A stretch of DNA of 64,000 nucleotides from Lentinus brumalis (taxonomy: Eukaryota > Basidiomycota > Agaricomycetes > Polyporales > Polyporaceae). Under the pieces are notes generated by a model, which had not been told where the DNA came from, searched no databases, and saw only the letters and a list, made by a program, of their open reading frames with translations. The translations under genes and the position numbers were made by a program. The stretch lies in assembly GCA_001792895.1 (NCBI GenBank), contig MARA01000005.1:1054001-1118000 (forward strand), read 5' to 3'. Numbering within the stretch: position 1 is the stretch's first letter; the number at the start of each line of letters is the position of its first letter. This document shows, piece after piece, positions 43,623 to 55,286 of the stretch.

Positions 43623-46600
43623 ATAATGCACCAACACCCGTGGCACGTTAATTCCTGCCTGCAACCCCACAATAAGTACAAAGTCCACATACCCCTCAAA
43701 CCGAAGCGACGCGAGACTTAATTCGTCCGCACAGTCGTACTACTCAGTACATAAGTATCCCACCAATCCTACATACTAAGTACGTCCAAGCACGTCCGTT
43801 CCTTTCCCCCGATCCCACCCATCACGATCCATCATACCACGGGCCGAATCAGCTCGTTCATATGTACCCCGCACAACGTCTAACGCGAAGCACAAAGGCA
43901 CGAGGCTGACCGACCGATAATGATCTTGGCGCCGCCCAGTTCATCCGCGCGTCTCGCTGCCATCGAATATTCAATCTTGAGCATCCGCAGAGGCGGCCCA
44001 GACGCTCGCCCGAAGTTCCATGTCGCGCCGCGGAATATCAACGGAGAGAAACCGTCAGGGGGGGTGCAGTAAGTGCCGTCGGGACGTGCATGCCTCATGC
44101 GTCGGCCTCGAGCGTTGAGGCGGAGCACTCTTGTTCCGAGGCCTGGATCCTGCCTTGAGGCTGGCAGGGATTCCGTGCGCGCGGTTTGACGCGGGGAACA
44201 AGACATATGATCAGCACATTGGCCGCGCGCTCTGTACGAGGATTGAGGGCTGCTTGACAGTGACAGTTCCAGAGACTGCAGAGATGACAGGGGAGCGCAG
44301 AACAGAAGAGCAGCACAGAAGCACGGCGGGTGACAGAATTGAACAAGTCGCCAGATACATAGATGGAGGGGACGGTCCGTGTGCGAGAAGACAGCCACGA
44401 GCCCTAGATAGTGCCATAACCAGCCGCAAGCGGCGGCGTATGTGCGGAATCCGACTGGAGCGGGACAGGGCCGAAGCATTCTTGAGGCGTCAGTGAGCCA
44501 AGTCAGAAACACTGTCATAGAACAGAGGTCTAAGCATGTGGCGCCGAGGCCTGGCGATGTGTAGGCGGCGATAATGGGGGGCCGCATTGCGCAGTGTGGT
44601 GCTGCGACCTGGAACGGCCGCACGGTGGGGGCACAAGGTACACTGTGGGACGCCCAGGGCTGCGACTGACCATGGAAAGCAGCGCATCCACATGGCGACT
44701 TGGGAATACCGTTCGTACCTGACAACACGCAGTCAATCAGCTCTGGAGACTCATTCGGCAGGACCACGCACCGCACGGTCGTCTGCATGAGCGGGCAGAG
44801 TGTCTCGATTGGCAGGATCACCGACGTGAGCACCCTTCATCGGCGCGTCCATGCACGTCTATGGAATCTTCAGTCAAAGAGTCAATCCAGGCATCTCGGA
44901 GCTCAGGGGAGAGAGCGCGCACACAGCGTGGTTATGAACGTGGGAAGCGAAGCTAGAACGGCTCTTGCGGGCTTCCGCGTTCATTGCAAGGTTTAATCAA
45001 CAGCAGACGGCCTGTGCGTGCGCGGCCGGCTCGCGTACCGTCCGCGCTCGCCCCAGTCGAGCCGCCAGAACTGGGACCGCTGCTTTGGACGCGTGACCCG
45101 CCCTAAAAGACGACCGAGAGACAAAAATGAGTAAAAAGCACCGACGCAGAACGGAGGAAGGCGCGACTGCGAATGGGGTGTTTCACGTCGCCGCCTGCAG
45201 CCTGCTGCATACTGCGACGGAGCAATCAGAGGTGGCAATCTTCAATGGTACGCCTCGTTTTGCCTCAGACCTCTAGACCACAGTCGGAAGGGTGCCTGCA
45301 TGTGGGTCCAACTCTGCGCCGCGCCATGCGCCTCGCAACCCAACCTGCGGACTGCCACCCAAATACCTCGCCGCGTCTGGACGACGTATGGGTATGCAAT
45401 ATGTCCTTAGAGGGGACAAGGGGACATCAGCGGAGAGCATCGCCGTAGAGGGAGATTCGAACACACCAAGGGGGTGTCCTTCACAGGTTGTCACAATCAC
45501 TGTATTACTTGAGCCTCGCATCCGGACCTCACGATTGATACTATCATTGAGAGCGTCAGCTGAGCTGATATCTGACAGTGGCAAGGCAGTGCGCCAGACA
45601 GTGCATGTATGCGCATTGGCCTGGAGTCGAACGCCGAAGACGTAGACTGTGCAGTGTACCGTCGACGGCGAGAAGAGGCCCCTCGAGGTGGCGCAGCGTG
45701 GTCGATCAACACTCTTGTAAGTGTCTGGACTGGGGTGCAGGTTCACGTGTGGCCGGTCGTTAAAGAGGGGGGTGTAAGACAACCGTGTGGACCAGCCGAA
45801 CAGTACACGTTTGGTCGGTCGGCTCTCCCGGGATTGTGCGGGACTAAACCATCAAAGTCGTCTACTGTGATATTGCGCGACGCCCCGCCTGTGACGGGTC
45901 AGCGGCAGGTCCAAACGCCACATGGATCAGAGGACACTCAGCTGCTCGTCCATCTTATGATGCAGACTGCGACTTGTGAGTTTGACGATGGCTATTGGAT
46001 TTCCAGGCAATTTTCTCTCTCTCGATTGAGCGGCTGCGCGGCATGCGAGCCGAGGCGGGAGGTCTGGAGGTTCTCTCGATGCTTATCGGCTCGCCTGCCC
46101 TCTAACACGTTTTGAGGTAAGAAGTCGAACCATTCTTGCGAAGGACTGGCGAAGGATGCGGGGGGAGAGCAGACAGACCACAGAGGTCGTGTCCTGTCCG
46201 ACCTGAGGCGACGGGACACCGACGGTCTGCAATTGGAATGTTGGAAGGCAGGGAAGGCCGCGATGCTTAGTTCTTCACAAATGAGAAAGACGTGTGTGAG
46301 TGGCTGAGAGCCTAGAGAGAGGCCAAACCTTTGGGGGATTTTACGTGCGGTATGTTGTTCTTTCAATCAGGGAGGCAGCCGATAGACATCTGTTCCGCGC
46401 AATTGTATTTCCGCAGTGCATCTGCAACGTGTTCCGACGACGGCTTCTGAGAACCCATTGTATCAGTGTCATATTGTGGTGATAGTCACGGTTGGTATGC
46501 ACTTGCGTACGCCTTGCAATGACATATACGAGCCCATATGATGCAGCCGTAGCCGTGCAGTCGTGAACCAAGAGCTGGCGGGATGGGGATGGCGGGGCTG

Positions 46601-49600
46601 TCGACGTCGATGTGAAGGATCGCGACAGAGTCCGGTAGCCTCGTTGGCGGCCCAGCGAGAGGCGGCCGGCGGTCGTGTCGCCGCCGTCGGGAGAGCAAAC
46701 CACCTGAGCGCGGACCCCGGACTCTGCGGACGAGGTGATGCCCAACAATTCGCTGCGGGGCTGAGGCGTGCATAATATTTGCAGCCGAAGAGGAGCTGAT
46801 GGGCGAATTTCCAACTTGGCTCAGCTGGCAGGTTTCTGGAACGCCGGGAAGCACGATCCATGGTCTCGATGTATGACGGAGAGTTCTTCTTCCCTGAAAC
46901 GTGATGGGGCAACTTCTGGAAATCGAGAAGAGGTGCGCGCAGATCACGGCGGCTCTTTTTCCGATTCGTGTTTCCCTCCTCGGGCGTCCGGCGCTTCGGG
47001 TCCTGCACAACCTGTTCTCTCGCCGACCTTCGCCGTCGAACACACGACGCGTCCATAGCGAGCGGAGAAGCCTCCCATGGGTCTGCTGCTCGTGCATTTT
47101 TCACACCGCCTTCGAGGACAGTGGCCAGTTTGTCGCGCAGTTTGTGAGCGCCGTGGGCCGCTCCCGAGGACAGCTTCGCAGGATCGAAAGGAGAACAAGC
47201 AAGCTGAGAAGCAGAGATTCATCATCGCATACATGGAAGTCTCAAAGGGTATACGACACCACCCGCCACCCACCCGCCGTATTGCGCAGCCCACCGCGTC
47301 TCGCCCACGTACGGGCCACGCGGCTCGTGTCGACAACAAGCTCGGTGCGCTCTCAGTCTGGCGGCTGCCGGACATGCATGTTCGGCATCCGAGAGCATAT
47401 ATCCACTCATGTGCGTGCGTCCTGGTCTCTCTTGCCACTGACCCGAGTTGGACAGTCTGTATCCTTTCTCGGAAGCGCAGCCGGTCTGGTTCTGGAAGGG
47501 TGGTTTGGCCCAACACATCGCCGACCGGGCTGCTTCACGTCCCAGAAGCGGACAAAAGTCGAGGCTGTGATAGCGTTTGGAGGTGCCAAGCGGACATGCG
47601 TCTTTCGCTTCCGGCGTTCGTCTCTTGCAGCTCGCAGCCCGGCGTGTGGTCTTCGCGAGATGCTGAGCACGGCGAAGGATCTCGCTCCCCGGCGAGGTAC
47701 GCCCCGGTCTCCGAGCTGGAGCGGCTGACATCATCATGCCCTTTGTGGTTGCAGGGTCTGCCCAGTTCGTGTCTGAGACAGGCTTGCCCAGGGTTTTCTC
47801 CTGCCACGATGTCTCGGCGCGCAGTCTATTGGACAGCTCTTGTACGACGCCCACGCTTGCACCTACATACTTCGCAGGCTTTCCCACCGCAGTCGCTTCG
47901 CAACTTTATCAGGACTATCAACAGAACCTGTGGCCAGTACGCCTCTCTCTCATGCCCCTCCTCGGCTTCAACTTCGTAACAGTCGCCGGAGCGTGTGCAG
48001 TACGGATTACCGCGCTTCGGGCTGCGAACTCCCAGACCTCCCGTTTTCATCGTGGTGTGTGTCTTACCTTCCTTGCCGGGATGTTCCCTGCATACAGTCA
48101 CTTAGAATACTCATGGCAGATTCCCGGGTCGATGCATGCTAGCAACGTCGATCCGACTATAGCTCGGCATGGACCATGCGATGTGTGGACGCATATCAGA
48201 GCGGGAAGGGAACGTCCCCGTTCCCCCTTCCTCAAAGGCGGCGACATGTCTCGAGAATATACGCGCCAAAGTCTTCCTGCATTGGCGCTGCGTTTGGTGT
48301 ATTTTACATGGCGAGACGACTACACCCAGGATTCAAGGCGAGGATCGCATCGCATGACACACCGCCCTCGGACACACTGCCGCCACGTCACATCATCGTC
48401 AGCATGCGCACCTATGCGCAGTTTGCGAAGCCCGTACAAGCTCTCAAGCATGTAGCACCAAGCCTAGGCCGACTCCACGCATTCTCAGCGCGCCGAGGTC
48501 AACGTAGAAGTCAGCATTATGACCTTCCCTCATGCTGCCGGCATATCCAAAGTAAGCATCCATAGTCATACTTACTATACCACGGACGATCGGCCACTGC
48601 AGGCTCTCACGCATCAATCAAGGGTACGCCCACAAGCGCATACATCGATCCATGCAAGGTTCGCGTACGCCGTTGTGCGCCGATTCGCAAGGCCTTGCTG
48701 TCAGAATCAGAATTCTTTCCATCCGCGTAGCCCTCCACATAGCGGGCAATCGTGTCGCATTACGGCCGACCATCACCTACATACCATCGCCAGTCCGGTT
48801 CTGCTCAGATGTGTGGGCGTCGCTGCCGCATTGGTCGGAACCTGGGTCATGTTCTGGGGGCGATGCCAGCCACATGGACGACAACCGTGAATTCGATCCG
48901 ATGTTCGTCATCGAAGCATCCGCCGATAACCGTCCCGAAACCAAGCAGGCCTCCAGTCGAGGCGCCGTGACGGGCCCCGGGCTCGGTCGACGTGCTTCGG
49001 TCGACGTGCTACGGCCGACGGTCGTTTCGTGCCAGCCGCTGGAGTTTTCAACCTCCGCCTCTACGAAGAAACCGGATGGTGATGCTCCGGATTCCCGCGG
49101 CATGATTCCCAATACGAAGGTGAGTATATGCGCTTTTTCCGTGGCTTCCCGCGTTCCAGAGCAGCGAGCGCAGTCACACGTTCAGCGAGCGCTCCTGCCT
49201 TATTGTCTTGCACCGTCGCTTCTCTTCTGGCCGCGCGTTCTGCTCGTGTCTGTCCGGCTGCCCAATCGCGGCCTGCCTTTGTGGTTATAACGTTCGTGCC
49301 GGCCTGCAGCTCTGGTGTTCCATGTTCGATGCGCTTCGCCCGTGTCTCGTGCACCGTGCTCCGCTTCTGCGACCGGGGGTTTCTCTCGCTTGAGCTTCGA
49401 GCACGTTGCACGCACGATTCGATCCGGCGCAGGCACCCCGAGCGGACCGCGGGCTCAGGATGAGCGGGACGAGGAAGCACGCTCCCCAGTTTGAGTTGCT
49501 CGCGATCTGGATCCTATCTTGGACTGCCCTCGAGCTCGTGCAGAGTCTTTTCTGACATTCGTGGACCTTGCGATGTGCAAACGTGTCTCCCGTCTATCTG

Positions 49601-52600
49601 TTGGAGAGTGACATCTTCCCATCTGGGATGTGGGCGGCGAGGGCCGCGAGGCAGGCCTCCAGCTTGGTTGCCAAGCGCACATAGAAGAATCGGACATCGC
49701 GCCCGCTGAATCGTGCGATATTCAAATATTTTTCAGGCGTCCGAGCTGAACGGTATCTCTGAAACCCTTCAGCTCCTTGATCAAGTTCGGCGGTATGGCA
49801 TCAGACGAGTCCCAGGACTATGTATCGGAGTCAGCAGCGAGCGCCATCATGCAGTTTTGGCTTGCGGCCACGCTTACTCCCCGACATCCTACACAATGCG
49901 AGCTATTCTTGTAACCTCCTCCAAATTGGCACAGGGTTGCCCGGACAAACCCTCTGATGCCGTGGTTCGAACTTGCTCCTTTTAGCAGCATGATCGCGAT
50001 CCAGGACGTCCAGGACGTAGGAGGATTGCATCGCAGCCTCGTGCCGTTCAAGTCGGCTCACCGGCCTGCGTCGGAAAAGGTAGCTTGAATGTTCGTGCAA
50101 ATCGGGATGCTGAGTGTCGCCCGGTGATCTCTCGTCCGGCGCGTACTACCACACGCCCGTGTACCGATGACGCAACTTCGGACTCAAGCCGGTCGAAGTA
50201 GCTGTGACCGGCACACCGTGACCACCGGCCGCACGTTCTCGGCGTCGCGTCCACATTCCCGTGCCACCTTCCAGCAGTACCAAGCACCGTTTCAGACCCA
50301 GACCGACTGCATGAACCTTCGCCCCGGTCTCGCACACGGACACGGACACGGTGCGTTCGCTCGCATTCCAACGCACATTCAAGCTTCGTCTTCTCCCTTC
50401 TTGCTCTTCCCACCGTCCTTCTACCTTCTTCTTCCCTCTCCATTCACAGCACGCCCGTAAATTTGCACGTCGCTTCTCCCATTATACTTCCGAAGCTCGC
50501 TGACATAGGCTGACCATGGTCCGTGGCGGCCTCACGCCCGCACTCTTGTCCGTCTTCCCGTACTGTATGCACCCTTGCCTTCGCTTGCCCTTTCACTCTT
50601 CCCCTTCCTCCCAGCATTCCCATATGCGTCCTTCATATCCCCGCACTCCCTTCGCACGGGAGCGCAATCAAATCAGTCCTCGATCACGATCATCGAACTC
50701 CCATTCCTGCGATACGGATGCGGCGCACGTCCGGCTGCACCGTTCCCTGCGAGCGTCGCGCGAAGTCGCCCACCGCGGGCGTCCCGCTCCCAGGCCCTCC
50801 GGCTTCGCATCTTCGGATTCCCGCCTGGGCGTGCTCCCGTGCCCGTCCCGCAGCACGCGTGCCCACCTGTGGATGCGTATGTAAACACAAACCTTGCACA
50901 GTGCGGATTTGGGGGCCTTCTCCCATCGTCGATGGCCACCTTCGCGCTTCCTCTTTCGGTCTTCGGTCCTCACTGAGGCCTGTGCCGGCCCTCGGATCGC
51001 CTGTGGCTGCCCGGATGTCGCGGTCAGATGGGGAACTACGACCCTGCGCTGTCCGTGCATCAGTGCGAAGTCGTGCTTCTTGTTGTCTCTGCGACTTGGT
51101 CAGATGGTGAATTCAATGATGCACTGGACAGCACTCAGCGAACATCACGACGCAGCATGGACACTCGGGTCTCGGGGCTGCACAGTAATAGGTATTCGGA
51201 CTGCGTGCGCCGTGCGGGGATGCAGAGGGCGCGTGATATATGATACCTCAGCCACATGTCCTGCGCCCCTCCGCATCTCCTTCACGAATCAGCCAACTCA
51301 GTTGTACCTCGGCAGCTCGATCGCAGTGGAGCGCTGCTGGAAGCAATACATAGAGCCATGAGATTTCCGACCGGAAGCCTGAGGGCAATAATCCGTCATC
51401 CTACCCCAGGCACTCAGCCACCACGATCGCAGTACCACCATTTCGAGGGCGCGACGTACGCATACAGCACATGTGCATATATCACACATCATACACCAGA
51501 GACCCAAGTTTCCTGCATGCAGAAATGGGGTGTTGGAGTATACCCGTTGTTCGGTTGTTGACACGCACGCTGTCGGGTCCAGTTGTGGGTGCAGGTCTGC
51601 TGCCATCGTGATCGCGAACATACTTGGCCCCGTCCCGTTTCGGAATCGCATTTCGCAGAGATGGATGTGTATGGGACCGGATCGCACCACGCGGACAACA
51701 GACGGAAGCAATGATCCCCATACGATTGGGGAGATGCCCGAAAAGAAACACAGGAAGACCGGTAGGCAAAACAAATAAGTAAGGCGAATGATAGTATACA
51801 CTATGTACATCTGGTAGTGGTGCGAGTGCTGTACAGTAAAGAAGTAACTCAATGTGTGAACGAAGGTGACAGACATGGGGATAAGTAACCGCCGATCCGA
51901 ATCCAATGCTACGTACAACTGTAAACGATACAGTGGGAGTGATAGACAGAACAGGACATCGATGGCTGGCCGCTCGGATTCGAATAGGGCAAGTACTACA
52001 CGTAAGTAAACAAGCAACAAGCGGCGGCGGCGGCGCACGCGCGGAGTGTCAATCCGGCGGCGAAACAAACTGGTGCGCCATGGAGATGGGTGGCGAAGAA
52101 GCACAGAGGGGAAACGAGATAGAAGATATTGATGTTGAGGATGGTTAGGTAGTTGGGATGGAATGGAGAATGCGATTTGTGGAAAATAACGGGGAATCCG
52201 GAATGTAACCAAAACCAAGCGTGAGCTATGTATACCAAAAGGACTAGAGGTATCTACTACCGTACACATACACAATAAAACGACTATACACTGTCCGTAC
52301 CATATGTGATTCGGGACGGGAGTTGTAGAGATTATGGAGACGAGAAAGAGAAAGCGCGAGGGCATGGGGACGCGCTCTTGTGGCTGAGAGGGGCGGGAAG
52401 AGATGGAGCATGGTGATGGGGGGATAGACAGAGGGCTGTCGCGCTTGCCGCGTGATGCTCGAGGGGCGGTGTCGGTGCTTACTGCACAGAGACCTCCGCG
52501 ATCCGGGGCCGCAGCGCCAGGGCTGCGTGAGATGACAGAGGGCGACCCGCTGAAGCGTCGACAGACGACGAGGAACTAGGAACACCCGAAGCTCTGCCAG

Positions 52601-52722
52601 GAGGCGTCGCAGTGCAGACGTAATGACAGGAAGGACCTGCAACAAACGTAATGAGTTTATCAAGCGCACACGGCGGGAGCTATGGTTAGACGCACCAAGC
52701 CGAGCAGCGAGGAGGCACCCGC
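43623..52722. other. 9 kb gene-poor region
   Basis: Many long open frames overlap each other in several frames and on both strands (for example 44833-43880, 46901-47728, 47077-47979, 47736-48455, 52365-51298). None shows a domain, a signal peptide with a plausible mature part, or a consistent chain of splice sites. The best coding-like piece is 48874-49119, listed separately. The right end (about 51.3-52.7 kb) probably includes the 3' UTR of the CON7-like gene. I see no tRNA, rRNA or transposase remnants. Confidence 0.4.
48874..49119 (+). CDS. candidate first exon of an unrecognised gene
   Basis: 82 codons from ATG to a strong donor (AAG|GTGAGT at 49117-49122). Codon third positions are mostly C or G, and the product is a polar, Asp/Arg/Ser-rich segment starting MDDNREFDPMFVIEASADN, which looks like a disordered N-terminus. 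A good acceptor with a T-rich tract (TTTTTCAG ending 49737) opens another frame beginning ASELNGISETLQLLDQVRRY, but I cannot join the two with confidence or recognise a family. Confidence 0.25.
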
Positions 52723-54813
52723 CTACTCGTACAACCGCTCGCGGCCGTTACCCTGTCCGTTGCTCGTGTAGTACCGATCGCGCTCACCCGACCTATCACC
52801 CCAAGCCCGGTCACGATCGTCACGGCCGTACTCCCTGTCCCGCTCCCGGGAACGTTCTCGACGATCGATGTCCAACTGTTCGCCTTCCGGCTCATACCCA
52901 GGCAAAGGCGTGAGGAGCGTCGAGTCAGGCGGTAGCCGGTTCGATCCAAGGGAGACGTGCGCAGCCAACTCAGGAGTCGCCGAACCGCTGTCCACACCAG
53001 GCGCCACAGCGCCCGCGATGCCCAGATTGACATCTGCGCCGCCGAGAGCAGGACCAGGACCAGTGCTGGGGCCGAGAGAGGGGAACGTAGAGCCAGAAAG
53101 GGGCGAAGGGTTGGGCGCGGAGACTGAGAGTGAGCTCATTGAGTGCGGAGGAGGAAGCGTAAGACTGCCAGCGGCGTTGTAGAACTGCGGGGGTCCGCGC
53201 ATAGCTGCAGGATGCTGGACGGGTGAGTTCCAGCCCGGACCGACGAGATCGCTCTGCGTCTGCATCGTCGTTTGGCGGTAGTACATGTCCTCGTCCTGCG
53301 CGTGGTGGGGGATGCTTAGAGATGGAAGAACCTGGCCGCTAGGGTGGGCCGAGTGGGGGTAACGGAAGGGCTGAACCTCGTCTGCGGGCGATGAAAGCCC
53401 GTATCGTGCGTCCATGCCGATACCAGGACCCTGCAGGCCTCCGTACGCCGGGGCGCTCTGAGGACCACCAAACGAAGAGACGTTTGGTTGCCGCTGCATC
53501 GCGCTGTGCATGTAGGAGTGATTGGGGAGAGAGTGAGGACCAGTATGAGCGTGCGGGTCGGGGTAGGGACCCTCGACCATGCTCATCCGCCGCCGAACGA
53601 AGCCATGGTGGTCGTACTCGGCCATCGGAGCGTGCTGAGCGTACTGATGTTGTATGTCGCGCATAGCCATCATCTGAGCTTGCTCTGCGCGGTCTCGTTC
53701 TCGATCCGCTTCCTCGGCTTCCTTCTTTTCTTGGCGCCACTTCTTACGGAGCTCCTTAAACTCTAGAGGCGCATATAGCCAGTTGTTAAGGCATGGATGC
53801 AGCCAAGAACGGCGTGATGATATTGAGGTATTGATCAGCGTGCGGGACTTGCAGGATTGCTGGCGAAAGCACGTACCGTTGGGACTGCGCTTTGAGCCAT
53901 GCCGTTGCATTGTGACGTGTGCGTTCAGGTGATTCAGCGTTCCATACGCTTTGGAGCAATTCGGCCAACTGTCGTGATAAAATGGGCGTGTCTCAGTAAG
54001 TCGTCCACTCATGGTGAGATCACAAGTCAACGTAAATGTGCAGAATATGATTGAGCGGCCAGAATATACATATGTGGACATAAGGGGTACGACACGGTGC
54101 ACAAAAGCAAAAATGACAGGAGACGCGACGCACTTGCACTGGTACAACCGCTCAATCTCGTCGTACCTCCGGCGCGGCCGCTTCTTCACCGCGTTCCCAG
54201 GAAGGGAGACGAAGGAGTAGGTCTTGCTGTTGTTGCCACCAGGACGCGATGTCCCACCCGCGCTACCTTGCGGTGGCGGCCGGAGGCCGGAGATGGGCGC
54301 GGGCTGTTTCGCAGGTGACGAATGCGACTGAGGAGGGGGAGATGGTAGCCCTGTCGCGGAAACATCCGAACCGCTCGCAACGCTCCCAGCGTATAGAGGC
54401 GAGAGTGGTGAACTTGAGAGCGGACCTTCCTCAAGATCTGCCGTCTTCAGCCCTGAGCCCCAGGCGGCGGAGACTGGTTGTGAGTACGGGTCCGCTATCC
54501 CGGACTCAAGCGATGCGCCGCCGTCATCGCGCTGGTGTTCCGGATAGGTGCCGTAGGACGAGTAGGAGGAAGATGAAGGACGCGGAGAGAGCGGAGAAGG
54601 CTGCACCATGGTTGTTGCGGAGGACGCCGCGCTATACGCGAACGTATCGTGGTGTGTGGGTGGTGGTGGCTGAGGATACGCCTGGCGACCTTGTCCGAGA
54701 ACAGGCTCGGACATGCGGCGGTCGAGGGTGGGGTTAGAGAACGCGAGACGGGGCATACCGGACTGCTGCCCGAAGCGGGGCGGGAACGCGTTCTGAGTGT
54801 GGGGTGCGCTCAT
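52723..54813 (-). CDS. CON7-like C2H2 zinc-finger transcription factor
   Basis: Three exons (54813-54134, 53968-53877, 53762-52723), introns 165 and 114 bp, 603 residues from this ATG. The diagnostic core spans the splices: KKRPRRRYDEIERLYQC, then the single C2H2 finger C226-x4-C231-x12-H244-x5-H250 (NWPNCSKAYGTLNHLNAH), TMQRHGSKRSP, and EFKELRKKWRQEKKEAEE, a basic helix. This core is that of Con7 of Magnaporthe, which controls conidium shape, infection structures and cell-wall genes. Flanks are Ser/Pro/Gln/His-rich activation-type sequence; the C-terminus is an Arg/Asp/Glu mixed-charge tail. The true N-terminus is probably further upstream (to 55286). DNA-binding role inferred from the family. 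Confidence 0.85.
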   Translation of the reverse strand: MSAPHTQNAFPPRFGQQSGMPRLAFSNPTLDRRMSEPVLGQGRQAYPQPPPPTHHDTFAYSAASSATTMVQPSPLSPRPSSSSYSSYGTYPEHQRDDGGASLESGIADPYSQPVSAAWGSGLKTADLEEGPLSSSPLSPLYAGSVASGSDVSATGLPSPPPQSHSSPAKQPAPISGLRPPPQGSAGGTSRPGGNNSKTYSFVSLPGNAVKKRPRRRYDEIERLYQCKCVASPVIFAFVHRVVPLMSTYVYSGRSIIFCTFTLTCDLTMSGRLTETRPFYHDSWPNCSKAYGTLNHLNAHVTMQRHGSKRSPNGTCFRQQSCKSRTLINTSISSRRSWLHPCLNNWLYAPLEFKELRKKWRQEKKEAEEADRERDRAEQAQMMAMRDIQHQYAQHAPMAEYDHHGFVRRRMSMVEGPYPDPHAHTGPHSLPNHSYMHSAMQRQPNVSSFGGPQSAPAYGGLQGPGIGMDARYGLSSPADEVQPFRYPHSAHPSGQVLPSLSIPHHAQDEDMYYRQTTMQTQSDLVGPGWNSPVQHPAAMRGPPQFYNAAGSLTLPPPHSMSSLSVSAPNPSPLSGSTFPSLGPSTGPGPALGGADVNLGIAGAVAPGVDSGSATPELAAHVSLGSNRLPPDSTLLTPLPGYEPEGEQLDIDRRERSRERDREYGRDDRDRAWGDRSGERDRYYTSNGQGNGRERLYE

Positions 54814-55286
54814 GGGCTGGGGAAGGAGAGTTGACGGGTCGACTGGGATTGGGACACGATGGAATTATCTGCGGGTGAGGACGCGGGCGAAGGAGTGAGG
54901 TTGGGGTCCGGGTAGAGTAAGTTCTCCGTGTGGATCGAGGGCGGGTGCTGGCGAGACTGGACATCGTAGTCCGGGGGTGGCTGATGCTGATTAGAGTGGG
55001 TATTTTGGTGTTCGTCGTAAAAGTGGGAGTGTACACTGTGTTGATACATGGTCTCGGCGCTGGGCGGGGTGCGCACGGGGTGACCGCGGGGGACATAGCT
55101 GTAGTTGGCGTCGGACTCCAGCGGTGAGTCGTCGAGGTGCTGCTCGTCGGGGGCGGAGACGGGGAAGGGCTGGAGCCTGTCCACGGTGAGTGCGCGAGGG
55201 GTCTGGCGGGGGTGGAGGGGCGCGTGGTGGGGGTGGTAGGCGTAGTGGGCAAGGGACGAGGAGGGCTGAGGAGGATGGAGGAGCAT
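54810..55286 (-). CDS. probable N-terminal part of the CON7-like factor, out of frame
   Basis: A 158-codon frame whose stop overlaps the downstream ATG. Its product is Pro/His/Ser/Gln-rich (for example HYAYHPHHAPLHPRQTP and DEHQNTHSNQHQPPPDYD), the same style as the start of the downstream frame. One additional C in the run at 54819-54822 (G on the plus strand) would fuse the two as ...LSFPQPMSAPHTQNAFPP. A 41-bp intron with a weak GTGTCC donor is a less likely alternative. Confidence 0.55.
   Translation of the reverse strand: MLLHPPQPSSSLAHYAYHPHHAPLHPRQTPRALTVDRLQPFPVSAPDEQHLDDSPLESDANYSYVPRGHPVRTPPSAETMYQHSVHSHFYDEHQNTHSNQHQPPPDYDVQSRQHPPSIHTENLLYPDPNLTPSPASSPADNSIVSQSQSTRQLSFPSP

Noticed and set aside
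43880..44833. 317-codon minus-strand open frame
   Set aside because: No domain and no splice context; overlapping plus-strand frames are also open, so low stop density is the simpler explanation.
46901..48455. Series of 200-300 codon plus-strand frames overlapping in all phases
   Set aside because: Mutually exclusive frames, unremarkable codon choice and no recognisable protein; antisense frames are equally long.
49950..49985. B-box-like GGTTCGAAC followed by TTTT
   Set aside because: No A-box, acceptor stem or anticodon arm can be drawn around it on either strand.
49738..49985. Resemblance of SETLQLLDQVRRYGI to the start of dynamin-type GTPases
   Set aside because: The expected P-loop (GxxSSGKSS) does not follow in any frame, so the likeness is not evidence.
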